Source of the DNA: Paludibacteraceae bacterium
GTDB lineage: Bacteria; Bacteroidota; Bacteroidia; Bacteroidales; Paludibacteraceae
Direction: 5' to 3'
Length of the DNA stretch: 64,000 nt
Assembly (NCBI GenBank): GCA_016285885.1
Contig: JAEERP010000001.1
Coordinates: 682,001-746,000, forward strand
Of the stretch, positions 10,172-18,730 are shown piece by piece (the stretch's first letter is position 1; every line of letters begins with the position of its first letter). The position numbers and the translations under genes were made by a program. A model generated the notes under the pieces. That model saw nothing but the letters and a program-made list of their open reading frames with translations. It did no database searches and was not told the DNA's origin.

Positions 10172-11959
10172 ATGAAGAACATCCGTAACTTCTGTATCAT
10201 CGCCCATATCGACCATGGCAAAAGTACCTTGGCCGACCGTCTGCTGGAAATGACCAAGACAGTGACAGGAAAGGACCTCCAGGCGCAGGTGCTGGATGAT
10301 ATGGATCTGGAACGCGAACGCGGCATCACCATCAAGAGCCACGCCATCCAGATGGACTATATGTACAAGGGTGAGAAATATGTGCTGAACCTAATCGACA
10401 CCCCGGGACACGTGGACTTCTCCTACGAGGTCTCCCGATCCATTGCGGCGTGCGAAGGTGCCCTGCTCATCGTGGATGCGTCACAGGGTATACAAGCGCA
10501 GACTATCTCCAACCTTTATATGGCTTTGGAACATGACCTGGAAATCATCCCCGTCATGAACAAGATAGACCTGCCCGGCGCTATGCCGGAGGAGGTGGAG
10601 GACCAAATAGTGGACTTGCTAGGCTGCAAGCGGGAGGAGATCATCCGTGCCAGCGGCAAGACCGGAGAAGGTGTGGATAAGGTCTTGGAGGCGATTGTGG
10701 AAAGGATCAAACCGCCTGTGGGCGACCCTGACGCTCCGCTCCAATGCTTGATATTTGACTCTGTCTTCAACCCGTTCCGCGGCATCATCGCCTACTTTAA
10801 AATCATCAACGGAACCATCAACAGTGGCGACCATGTGAAGTTCGTGGCGACGGAAAAGGAGTATTTGGCCGATGAAATCGGTATTTTACGCTTGGACATG
10901 GAGCCTAAGCAGAGACTCTCCGCCGGCAACGTGGGCTACATCATCTCGGGTATCAAAACCTCGAAGGAGGTGAAGGTGGGCGATACCATCACCACGGTGG
11001 CCAACCCTTGCGAAAAGGCGATAGAGGGTTTCCAAGAGGTGAAGCCGATGGTTTTCGCCGGCGTATACCCGATCGTAACGGAGGATTTCGAGAATCTCCG
11101 CTCTTCCATCGAGAAACTACAGTTGAACGACGCTTCCCTGACTTTCCAAGCGGAGTCTTCCCTGGCCTTGGGCTTCGGTTTCCGTTGCGGATTCCTCGGC
11201 ATGTTGCACATGGAGATCATCCAGGAACGTCTGGAACGTGAATTCAACATGAACGTCATCACCACCGTGCCTAACGTGGAGTACGATGTCTATACAAAAA
11301 AGGGCGCTAAGATCGAGGTGCACAACCCGTCCGGCCTGCCGGACCTGACCCTGATCGAAAGGATCGAAGAGCCTTATATCCGCGCCTCCATCATCACCTC
11401 CACCGAATACATCGGTCCGATCATGACCCTTTGCTTGGGCAAGAGGGGTGAGTTGGTACGTCAAGACTACGTGTCAGGAAACCGTGTGGAGCTGATCTAC
11501 GACATGCCTTTGGGTGAGATCGTCTTCGATTTCTACGACAAACTGAAAAGCATCTCAAAGGGATACGCTTCGTTCGACTACCACCCGCACGGCATGAGGG
11601 AGTCCAAGTTGGTGAAGCTGGACGTGCTGCTGAACGGTGAGCCGGTCGACGCGCTCTCTACCCTAACCCACTTCGACAACGCCTATCCTCTCGGCAAACG
11701 CATGTGCGAGAAGCTGAAGGAACTGATCCCGCGCCAACAGTTCGAGGTGGCCATCCAAGCCGCCATCGGCACGAAGATCATCGCCCGAGAGACCATCAAG
11801 GCGGTGCGCAAGGATGTGACGGCCAAGTGTTACGGAGGTGACGTCTCCCGTAAACGTAAATTGTTGGAGAAACAAAAGGAGGGAAAGAAACGTATGAAGC
11901 AGATCGGCACGGTCGAAGTGCCGCAGAAAGCCTTCCTCGAAGTGCTGAAATTGGATTAA
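10172..11959 (+). CDS. lepA: Elongation factor 4 (LepA), ribosome back-translocase GTPase
   Basis: 595 residues, the normal length of EF4. G1 AHIDHGKST is at 11-19, G3 DTPGH at 76-80 and G4 NKID at 130-133. Domains II and III follow, then the EF4-specific C-terminal domain with the conserved lysine- and arginine-rich tail ([18 protein letters not shown]). EF4 is a cytosolic translational GTPase that binds stalled or mis-translocated ribosomes and can move tRNAs backwards. It reads divergently from the giant T9SS gene, with its own promoter candidate at 9998-10028. The next gene, 60 bp downstream, is on the same strand. Confidence 0.97.
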   Translation: MKNIRNFCIIAHIDHGKSTLADRLLEMTKTVTGKDLQAQVLDDMDLERERGITIKSHAIQMDYMYKGEKYVLNLIDTPGHVDFSYEVSRSIAACEGALLIVDASQGIQAQTISNLYMALEHDLEIIPVMNKIDLPGAMPEEVEDQIVDLLGCKREEIIRASGKTGEGVDKVLEAIVERIKPPVGDPDAPLQCLIFDSVFNPFRGIIAYFKIINGTINSGDHVKFVATEKEYLADEIGILRLDMEPKQRLSAGNVGYIISGIKTSKEVKVGDTITTVANPCEKAIEGFQEVKPMVFAGVYPIVTEDFENLRSSIEKLQLNDASLTFQAESSLALGFGFRCGFLGMLHMEIIQERLEREFNMNVITTVPNVEYDVYTKKGAKIEVHNPSGLPDLTLIERIEEPYIRASIITSTEYIGPIMTLCLGKRGELVRQDYVSGNRVELIYDMPLGEIVFDFYDKLKSISKGYASFDYHPHGMRESKLVKLDVLLNGEPVDALSTLTHFDNAYPLGKRMCEKLKELIPRQQFEVAIQAAIGTKIIARETIKAVRKDVTAKCYGGDVSRKRKLLEKQKEGKKRMKQIGTVEVPQKAFLEVLKLD

Positions 11960-12019
11960 CCGTCAATGAAGAAATAGTGTAGTGTAACAATATAAACGTA
12001 TTTTTTAAAAGTAAAAATT

Positions 12020-13222
12020 ATGAAAAAAATTTGTGTCGCACTTGGCGTGCTATTTATGGCTATCGCCTCCGCATTTGCGGACGATAACGAGTTGGTGAAG
12101 ACGGCCACGTCTATCTCAACTAAGTCGAGCGGAGAGATCTCCACGGATTCCATCTACTGGACCTTCCCCGGTTCTGTTGGTTTGAACATCAACCAAGCAT
12201 TCTTCACCCCTTACTGTATGGAAGGAGAAGGATCCAGCATATCAACGGATGCTTTCCTGAACCTGAATGCCAACTACAAGAAAAACAGGGTGAAATGGGA
12301 CAATAGTCTCGCCGCCAAATACGGATTCATCTATTCGAGCCAATTCACGACAGACTCACTTCGTAAAAACATGGATGAGTTGGGACTATACTCTAAATTC
12401 GGCTACAAGATGGCACAATATTGGTACGCATCTGCATTGGCTAGTTTGGAGACTCAATTCACCAAGGGTTATAAATATGAACCGCTTGCAAGCGGCAAAG
12501 ACACCGCAAAATTAAACTCTGACTTCTTTGCTCCAGGCTACATAAAAGTTTCTTTAGGTTTCGATTATGTTCCAAACAAGTACATCAGTCTTTTCATGTC
12601 TCCGCTGACAGCACGATTCACAATCTGTAGAGATACCGAATTAGCTCCTTATTACGGTATGGAACTAAAGCCAGACAATAACTATAAGAAATCACGAAAC
12701 GAGTTAGGTGCATATGCCATTCTTCGTTCAGATTTCGACATCAGCCAAAACATCCACTTCTTTAGCACTTTAGAAGCATTCTATGCATACAATAAGGCGG
12801 TATCCACACATACTCACGGTTTTGCCGATGACTATTACGGACCATTATATAATAAAATAACTAAGTTTTATACAAATAAAGAGTATGAAAACATTGCATA
12901 TGTACTCGAAAAAGAACATTTGGATATAGAAGACCTGGATATAGAAGATATGGAAGCTGTTCTCAACAGCAAGAACTTCGAAGATGTTTATAAAAACAAT
13001 AACAACAACGAAGATGTATATAAATTCATCCATGGTTGGTATTTCAAGTGGAAACTTGAGCTGATGGTGAAGCTGACTAAATACATCAACCTTTCAGTAA
13101 GGACCCAACTCAAGTATGACAATGCGGAGATGAAGACTCTAAAGGATGAACATTACGGATTGCCACATGCTGGAATGCAGTTCTGGGAGTCCACTTCCTT
13201 GGGTATCGCATATCAATTTTAA
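12020..13222 (+). CDS. DUF3078-type outer-membrane beta-barrel protein
   Basis: 400 residues with a clear signal peptide (MKKICVALGV..., cleaved near residue 20, AFA|DD). The body alternates short aromatic beta-strands and ends in a C-terminal aromatic residue (IAYQF), typical of outer-membrane barrels. Motifs such as the WTFPGSVGLNINQAFF start and the repeated SLG/KLGF strands fit the Bacteroidetes family DUF3078, whose function is unknown. Residues of about 274-334 form a low-complexity, acidic and asparagine-rich insertion (repeated DIED, then an Asn run) that interrupts the barrel pattern and is probably an extracellular loop. The gene is closed by a strong terminator at 13239-13270. Confidence 0.7.
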   Translation: MKKICVALGVLFMAIASAFADDNELVKTATSISTKSSGEISTDSIYWTFPGSVGLNINQAFFTPYCMEGEGSSISTDAFLNLNANYKKNRVKWDNSLAAKYGFIYSSQFTTDSLRKNMDELGLYSKFGYKMAQYWYASALASLETQFTKGYKYEPLASGKDTAKLNSDFFAPGYIKVSLGFDYVPNKYISLFMSPLTARFTICRDTELAPYYGMELKPDNNYKKSRNELGAYAILRSDFDISQNIHFFSTLEAFYAYNKAVSTHTHGFADDYYGPLYNKITKFYTNKEYENIAYVLEKEHLDIEDLDIEDMEAVLNSKNFEDVYKNNNNNEDVYKFIHGWYFKWKLELMVKLTKYINLSVRTQLKYDNAEMKTLKDEHYGLPHAGMQFWESTSLGIAYQF

Positions 13223-13238
13223 TTGAAAGAATAGAGAT

Positions 13239-13270
13239 GGGAGGCGATCCTCATGGGTCGCCTCCCTTTT
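13239..13270 (+). terminator. Rho-independent terminator after the DUF3078 gene
   Basis: The arms GGGAGGCGA (13239-13247) and TCGCCTCCC (13258-13266) pair perfectly. The stem extends inward by three more pairs (one of them T-G) to a TCAT loop, and TTTT follows at 13267-13270. The hairpin sits 14 bp before the HAD gene start. Confidence 0.85.
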
Positions 13271-13283
13271 AATTATCGATGAA

Positions 13284-13991
13284 ATGGATAAAAAATTAGA
13301 AGAGATTGACTTGAAGGCCTTCCTTTTTGACATGGATGGTGTGTTGTACGACTCCATGCCCAACCACGCCAAGGCATGGGTGCATGCGTTCGAATCTTTG
13401 GGGCTGAAATTCACGGACTACGACGTCTATATGCGGGAAGGCATGACAGGTTCTTCCACCATCAGCGAAGTATTCTCCACTCAACTGGGCAGGGAAGCGA
13501 CGGAGGAGGAGTGCCAACGCATCTACAAATTCAAGTCTCAATGCTTCGAAAAACTTCCGATTCCACCGAAAATGAAGGATGTGGAGAAAGTACTCTCCGC
13601 CATACAAGCCGCGGAGAAGGAGATCTTCCTCGTGACAGGTTCGGGACAACTCTCCCTAATAGACAAACTAAACCACTCTTTCCCTGGCGTGTTCGCTAAA
13701 GAGCGCATGGTGACCGCCTACGATGTGAAGAAAGGGAAGCCTGACCCTGAGCCATACCTTATCGGGCTAAAGAAGGGTGGATTGCGTCCTGAACAGGCTA
13801 TCGTGGTCGAGAATGCGCCTTTGGGTGTGCGCTCCGCCGTCGCCGCCGGCATCTTCACAATTGCGGTGAATACGGGTATTTTACAGGATGAGGAGCTGAC
13901 AAAAAACGGGGCAGACCTGCTCTATCATAGCATGGAGGAACTATACTTGGATTTGCCTCGCATCTTTAGCATAGCCAAAAATGCGCGCTAA
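13284..13991 (+). CDS. HAD-family sugar phosphatase / beta-phosphoglucomutase-like
   Basis: 235 residues. HAD motif I is DMDGV with the nucleophile pair at D16/D18. Motif II is LVTGSG, the motif III lysine lies in KKGKPDPEP, and motif IV is VVENAPLGVRSA. The helical cap between motifs I and II is of subclass I, as in beta-phosphoglucomutase and sugar or phosphoglycolate phosphatases. It acts in the cytosol on a phosphorylated metabolite that the sequence does not identify. Its last 51 bp overlap the 3' end of the convergent ABC ATPase gene. Confidence 0.85.
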   Translation: MDKKLEEIDLKAFLFDMDGVLYDSMPNHAKAWVHAFESLGLKFTDYDVYMREGMTGSSTISEVFSTQLGREATEEECQRIYKFKSQCFEKLPIPPKMKDVEKVLSAIQAAEKEIFLVTGSGQLSLIDKLNHSFPGVFAKERMVTAYDVKKGKPDPEPYLIGLKKGGLRPEQAIVVENAPLGVRSAVAAGIFTIAVNTGILQDEELTKNGADLLYHSMEELYLDLPRIFSIAKNAR

Positions 13992-14699
13992 AACGCCTGA
14001 TTCTTCTATCTCCTTGGCACTTCCTTGCTCGATTCCATCGAACATAACCCAAATACGGTCCGCGAATTGTAACGCAAGTTCAAGTTCATGGGTGGATATC
14101 AGCACACTCTTCCCCTCATGGCTTAACGCCCGCAACAGATCGAATATCTCAAAACGATTCTTGTAGTCCAAATATGAGGTGGGCTCGTCCAATAAGATGA
14201 GAGGCGTATCCTGCGCCAAGGCTCTCGCCACCCAAACGCGCTGTCTCTCTCCGTCGGACATCTCCGACAATCGTCTGTCTATCAAATGACTAATTCCTAC
14301 GGTGGATAGGGCTTTTTGTACAAGCGCCTCGTTCCTATTATCCATGGTGCCCAGCCAGTTCGTATGGGCATATCTACCGATGGAAACGACCTCTTTTACG
14401 GTTAAACGACTGGTATCTACATTGTTAGTGGAAACAATGCTGACCATCCTCGCCTTTTCCCCGATGGATAGGGAGAAAAGATCCTTTCCCTGAACGGTAA
14501 CCATCCCCCCCATGGGCTGTTGTAACCCACTTAGGGTGCGAAGCAGGGTGGACTTCCCCACTCCATTCGGTCCCACGAGAACGGTAAACATGTTGGGATA
14601 TAGCTGAAGGTTAAGATTCGTCTGAAGTTCCTTGACAGACTTCCCCCTCCCTTTATAGCCAATGGAGAGCGCTTGAGTTTGTAGGATCGGATCACTCAT
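13941..14699 (-). CDS. FecE-type ABC transporter ATP-binding protein
   Basis: 252 residues. Walker A GPNGVGKST is at 43-51, the signature (MSDGERQR) at about 146-153, Walker B LILLDEPT at about 166-173 and the H-loop STHELELA near 201. The overall pattern matches ATPases of iron-siderophore/vitamin B12 importers (FecE, FhuC, BtuD). The usual permease and binding-protein partners are absent from the window, so the import partner must be encoded elsewhere. It is the last gene of the rsmG-pcm-MBL operon and its start overlaps the MBL gene stop (ATGA). Its 3' end overlaps the convergent HAD gene by 51 bp. Confidence 0.88.
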   Translation of the reverse strand: MSDPILQTQALSIGYKGRGKSVKELQTNLNLQLYPNMFTVLVGPNGVGKSTLLRTLSGLQQPMGGMVTVQGKDLFSLSIGEKARMVSIVSTNNVDTSRLTVKEVVSIGRYAHTNWLGTMDNRNEALVQKALSTVGISHLIDRRLSEMSDGERQRVWVARALAQDTPLILLDEPTSYLDYKNRFEIFDLLRALSHEGKSVLISTHELELALQFADRIWVMFDGIEQGSAKEIEESGVLARIFGYAKDARQIQV

Positions 14700-15334
14700 T
14701 GGATATAGGGATTATTGGCCTTCTCGAACCCAATCGACGTCTTCGGACCATGTCCGGGCAAAACGGTCGTATCCTCCGGCAAAACCATCAGTTTTTCCAT
14801 AAGGGAACGGATCAGCTCAGGACCATTGCCCCGCTCCAGATCGGTTCTGCCGATACTGCCCATGAAGAGGGAATCTCCGCTGAAAAGGAGCTTTTCCTTC
14901 GGAGCATAGAAACATACACCTCCTGGGGAATGTCCCGGCGTATGGATCACATGGAGCTCCGAATCGCCTATCTTTATGACGTCACCGGCACTCAAATAAG
15001 ACTTGAGCGGCACGCACTTCAACTCCTCGTCGATGCCGAATTTCCTTCCGTACGTGGGGAAGATATCCAGGAAGAACTCGTCCGACGCATGCGCCTCGGG
15101 CTGGATGCCGAATCCATCGAACAAGACCTGACATCCGAAGATATGGTCCAAGTGCAAGTGTGTCTGAATGATACGAGTCAATTTCAGCCCATTTGACCGA
15201 ATATATCCGACCAATCGTTCCTGCTCCTCCTCGAAGAAACAGCCAGGGTCGATGATGATACAATTCTTCTCCTCATCGGTCAACACGTACGTGTTCTCCT
15301 GGAACATATTGAATATAAACTGTTTGACCTCCAT
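14696..15334 (-). CDS. Metallo-beta-lactamase-fold hydrolase, glyoxalase II-like
   Basis: 212 residues. The metal-binding motif THLHLDH lies at about 58-64, followed by the downstream ligands HTPGHSPGG, FSGDSLF and LPGHGP. This short form lacks the C-terminal helical domain of true glyoxalase II and matches the YcbL-like MBL hydrolases common in bacteria. The likely reaction is thioester hydrolysis in the cytosol, with unknown substrate. It lies between pcm (12-bp gap) and the ABC ATPase (4-bp overlap). Confidence 0.85.
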   Translation of the reverse strand: MEVKQFIFNMFQENTYVLTDEEKNCIIIDPGCFFEEEQERLVGYIRSNGLKLTRIIQTHLHLDHIFGCQVLFDGFGIQPEAHASDEFFLDIFPTYGRKFGIDEELKCVPLKSYLSAGDVIKIGDSELHVIHTPGHSPGGVCFYAPKEKLLFSGDSLFMGSIGRTDLERGNGPELIRSLMEKLMVLPEDTTVLPGHGPKTSIGFEKANNPYIQ

Positions 15335-15346
15335 ATAATCTTTTAC

Positions 15347-15994
15347 TTACATGATTCCTTTTAGCATAGGGACGAAAGCGCACGTCCCGAAATCCTCCTT
15401 GCTGAAGTTCGTTTCAGAGACACGGGCAAGCCGAACCATTCTGAGACCGCTCTTCTCTTGCACAGGAATGACGATGGAACCGCCTATTTTACACTGCATC
15501 AACAAGTTCTGCGGTATCTCCGACGCACCAGCGGTAACGATGATTTTATCGAATGGAGCCATCTCCACCCATCCCTCATAGCCATCCCCATATTTACATT
15601 GCACCTTATAATTCAAACTGGCAAGTCTTTTTTGGGCGCTCTCCGACAACTCCCTTATACGTTCCACCGAATAGACGGAAGCGCCGCAACAAGCCAAGAC
15701 AGCGGATTGATAGCCCGATCCCGTGCCGATCTCCAAGACCTTCTCCCCCTCTTGCGGGTTCAACAATTCAGTCTGGTATGCCACTGTCCACGGCTGAGAA
15801 ATGGTCTGGTCAGCCCCAATCGGATAGGCGTTATCGTTGTAGGCGAACGGTTCCAACGTGCTGCTCATGAAAAGATGGCGCGGAACGTTAGCTATCGCAT
15901 TCAGCACCTTGGTGTTCTTTATCCCCTTGGCATATAGTTGTTCCGCCAGACGTCGCCTCAGCGTCGCATGTCTAGGTGTGTCATTCATGATCAT
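15347..15994 (-). CDS. pcm: Protein-L-isoaspartate O-methyltransferase
   Basis: 215 residues. SAM motif I is VLEIGTGSGYQ near residue 84. PCMT hallmarks include QTISQPW, the post-I ERI and the VTAGASEIPQ segment. The enzyme methylates isoaspartyl residues in aged proteins using S-adenosylmethionine, which starts their repair in the cytosol. The first Met is followed by another at residue 3, so the start could be 6 bp shorter. It begins 3 bp after the rsmG stop, so it is co-transcribed. Confidence 0.93.
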   Translation of the reverse strand: MIMNDTPRHATLRRRLAEQLYAKGIKNTKVLNAIANVPRHLFMSSTLEPFAYNDNAYPIGADQTISQPWTVAYQTELLNPQEGEKVLEIGTGSGYQSAVLACCGASVYSVERIRELSESAQKRLASLNYKVQCKYGDGYEGWVEMAPFDKIIVTAGASEIPQNLLMQCKIGGSIVIPVQEKSGLRMVRLARVSETNFSKEDFGTCAFVPMLKGIM

Positions 15995-15997
15995 TTA

Positions 15998-16621
15998 TCA
16001 CAATGGTAAATAAACCGCCTTTTTCGTTTGGAAAAACTCTTCGGTGAAGAAATCCTTGATGTCAAAGAGTGAGGCCGCATGCCGGAAAGGACTCACTTCA
16101 TGCTCCAATTCACCGCCTTTCAGGCATATTAGTCCGTTGGGAAGGGCATTTTTCGGATTTTTATGCTCCACATTCTTGCGTGTCAACCGAACGAGGTCGC
16201 CCAAAGGCATGACCGCACGACTGACGATGAACTCGAACTTTCCCTTCTCATCCTCCACCCTCTCGTGCGCGAAAGTGGTGTTGGTCAAGCCGATAGCGTT
16301 GGACACCTCCGTCGCCACACGGATCTTTTTTCCGATGGAATCGACCAAATGGAACTGACAATTAGGATAATAGATCGCCAACGGAATGGCAGGGAATCCG
16401 CCACCCGTACCGACGTCCATGACGCTGGTGCCATCCTTGAACGATAGAATCTTAGGGATGGCCAAGGAATGCAGGACATGATGCTCGTAAAGATTCTCTA
16501 TGTCCTTGCGGGATATCACATTGATCTTACTGTTCCAATCGATATACAAATCGTATAACGCGGCGAACTGTTCCTTCTGTTTGTCCGATAGATTCGGGAA
16601 ATATTTAAGGATAATATCCAT
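15998..16621 (-). CDS. rsmG: 16S rRNA m7G527 methyltransferase RsmG (GidB)
   Basis: 207 residues, the usual length. The SAM-binding motif VMDVGTGGGFPAIPLA lies near 69-84, followed by the FHLVDSIGKKI acceptor-strand segment and the VSRAVMPL motif. The enzyme methylates N7 of G527 of 16S rRNA near the decoding centre. It is the first gene of a four-gene operon and lies directly behind an excellent promoter (16644-16674). Confidence 0.95.
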   Translation of the reverse strand: MDIILKYFPNLSDKQKEQFAALYDLYIDWNSKINVISRKDIENLYEHHVLHSLAIPKILSFKDGTSVMDVGTGGGFPAIPLAIYYPNCQFHLVDSIGKKIRVATEVSNAIGLTNTTFAHERVEDEKGKFEFIVSRAVMPLGDLVRLTRKNVEHKNPKNALPNGLICLKGGELEHEVSPFRHAASLFDIKDFFTEEFFQTKKAVYLPL

Positions 16622-16643
16622 CTCTCTTCTTTTTCTTTTTCCG

Positions 16644-16674
16644 CAAATTTAACGATAGTTCCTCTAACGGCAAA
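16644..16674 (-). promoter_or_regulatory. Bacteroidetes-type promoter of the rsmG operon
   Basis: Minus strand: TTTG (16674-16671), 19 bp, TAAATTTG (16651-16644), a perfect consensus match. The inferred leader is only about 18 nt. Confidence 0.75.
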
Positions 16675-16773
16675 ATCCGCGGGAGGGATAATAACGGCAG
16701 TCACACGGAAGCGGAGGAAGGAAAAATATTCACTTTTTCAAACAATACAAACAGGGTTTCCCCGTATATTAGT

Positions 16774-16781
16774 TATATTTG
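16774..16781 (+). promoter_or_regulatory. Possible -7 element upstream of the YqiA-like gene
   Basis: TATATTTG matches TAnnTTTG and would start a transcript about 50 nt before the gene at 16836. I see no good -33 TTTG at the right distance, so this is a weak call. Confidence 0.35.
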
Positions 16782-16835
16782 CATAATGCGAAATTTTTTA
16801 AATAGTTCAACAAATCATAGAAAAAACTGATTGTC

Positions 16836-17408
16836 ATGAATATACTTTTTTTGCACGGAATGGCTTCGAGCCACGAATCTGCCACAGCTGAGTTTATCCG
16901 TAAATACCTGCCGGAAGCGACTGTCTGGGTGCCGGACTTGTCCATCGACCCTGAAAAGGCTTTCCCTCAAATCGACCGTTTCTTGGCGGAATACCAAGTG
17001 GACCTGATCATCGGCCATAGCCTCGGTGGCTTCATGGCGCAAAAATATAGAGGAAGGAAAAAAATCCTGCTGAATCCCAGCCTCGGCATGACCTACATGT
17101 ACATGTTCCAAGGCGACAACAAATACAAGGAAGGAAGAGCCGACGGCAACCAGATATGGCACGTGGACAAGCGGATGTGCGACATCTACAAGGATATGGA
17201 GCGGAAACAATACGACGACCTGACACCCGAAGAGGATGCGCTGACCATCGGCATGTTCGGACGGAAGGACTTCATGACGCGCATGGCCGCCCATTGGTTC
17301 AAACAACACTACAGCAACCGAATCTTCATGCCGGGAGGACACTACCCGCCAGAAGAATCCATCCGGGATTATGTGGTACCGCAAATACGCTCTTTCCTGA
17401 ACGAATAA
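16836..17408 (+). CDS. YqiA/UPF0227-like alpha/beta-hydrolase (esterase)
   Basis: 190 residues. The fold starts with MNILFLHGMASS (the HG oxyanion motif), carries the nucleophile elbow GHSLGG with Ser62, and ends with the histidine of GGHYPP. This short alpha/beta-hydrolase pattern matches the YqiA family of small cytosolic esterases with poorly known substrates. The DUF2157 membrane gene follows 29 bp later on the same strand, so the two may be co-transcribed. Confidence 0.75.
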   Translation: MNILFLHGMASSHESATAEFIRKYLPEATVWVPDLSIDPEKAFPQIDRFLAEYQVDLIIGHSLGGFMAQKYRGRKKILLNPSLGMTYMYMFQGDNKYKEGRADGNQIWHVDKRMCDIYKDMERKQYDDLTPEEDALTIGMFGRKDFMTRMAAHWFKQHYSNRIFMPGGHYPPEESIRDYVVPQIRSFLNE

Positions 17409-17437
17409 CGCACGCAATTCTTTAAAACGCCAGATAC

Positions 17438-18730
17438 ATGAAGATATCCAATATCGACACCCAGGAGTTGCTGGACCACCACGTCATCAACGAGGAGGTG
17501 GCCAACAATATCATCAACTATTACTTGGAGAAAGAGGGAAATAAGAAAAAATTCCTCACCAATACGACCTTGCCGCTGTGCATCGTCGCAGCCCTCTTTA
17601 TCATAACAGGTATATGTTTTCTCCTTGCGGATAACTGGGAGTCCATCCCACATGCGCTTCAAGTCATCATCGGATTACTACCGATCATCCTGGGCGCAGC
17701 CTCCTGCTATTACGTGTACAAACACCAATACGAGAGTCGGGCATTTAAGGAAGCGGCAAGCGTCACATATTGCGTAGGTCTGGTCACGACCTATTGCATG
17801 ATTAACGGAATCTTTGATATCAAGATCGTCGGTGCCATTTCAATCTTCCTGCTGGCGATATTAGCCTACCCCATTGTATTCCTTTTCAGGTCGGTTATCG
17901 CATCTTCGGTCATCATAGCAACTTTATGTGTTTCAACAAGTGACATAAATGACGATTTGAGCGTTGTCTTATATCTCATCATCTTCCTCATTGATTTGCT
18001 GTTTCTTTACAGGACTTACCATACGGAGAAGGATACCTTCCTTGTGAAATTCAGGATGGCGGCTCTCCCCTTCGTCCTCCTCTGCGTGATTCTGTGGGGA
18101 CATTCAGTATTAACAAACGGGAAGTCTTCTGAGGACAATTGTCTAATATTAGCCTCCTTTTTTGCGTCCGCATCCATATTTTACTCACTACACACATGGA
18201 TCAAGCAATCCTCGCATATCCAAAGCAATGCATCTTTTCTGAAAGCAACCACATACATCGCCAACTTCATAATTCTGGCCTATTTCGCTTTCAGTCTATC
18301 CGATTACCACACCGATGAGTATGGACCGACTGCGTTCCCGACAATTGCCATCATACAGATCCTCTTATTGGGAATCTCCTTCTACATGAAATGGAAAAGA
18401 GGATTGAAACCCGAGTTGGACGAGTGGATCACGCTTCCCCTGATTCCTCTTGTCTTATTCATACCTTACGCATACTTATCGTACACATTCCAAGGTCTGA
18501 CCATCATCTACTTGGCCTACCTCACATTCATTAGCATACGGACGATGGATGTGCTGAAACTGAATCTGGCCTTAGTGGGTTGGTACGTTTTTATGTTGAT
18601 GACACTGTTCGAATATGATCAGTCAATCATACTAATCGGAACGCTCTCCATCATCTGGGGCGTCGTGCTTATCCTAATCAATCTATTCATCTCAAAGAAA
18701 AAGAAACATGGACTTCAACAAAATAACTAA
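17438..18730 (+). CDS. DUF2157 multi-pass membrane protein
   Basis: 430 residues with an N-terminal soluble helix pair (about 1-40) followed by many hydrophobic segments, roughly ten to twelve. The first membrane block, FIITGICFLLADNWESIP at about 52-70, carries the G...(A)(N/D)NW pattern typical of DUF2157. Function is unknown. It overlaps the next gene by 23 bp, so translation is coupled. In other bacteria DUF2157 proteins are often followed by a single-pass GDYXXLXY protein, and the next gene has that topology. Confidence 0.7.
   Translation: MKISNIDTQELLDHHVINEEVANNIINYYLEKEGNKKKFLTNTTLPLCIVAALFIITGICFLLADNWESIPHALQVIIGLLPIILGAASCYYVYKHQYESRAFKEAASVTYCVGLVTTYCMINGIFDIKIVGAISIFLLAILAYPIVFLFRSVIASSVIIATLCVSTSDINDDLSVVLYLIIFLIDLLFLYRTYHTEKDTFLVKFRMAALPFVLLCVILWGHSVLTNGKSSEDNCLILASFFASASIFYSLHTWIKQSSHIQSNASFLKATTYIANFIILAYFAFSLSDYHTDEYGPTAFPTIAIIQILLLGISFYMKWKRGLKPELDEWITLPLIPLVLFIPYAYLSYTFQGLTIIYLAYLTFISIRTMDVLKLNLALVGWYVFMLMTLFEYDQSIILIGTLSIIWGVVLILINLFISKKKKHGLQQNN

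Noticed and set aside
9981..10172. A 63-codon plus-strand open frame just before lepA
   Set aside because: It overlaps the lepA promoter candidate, has an odd composition and no recognisable features.
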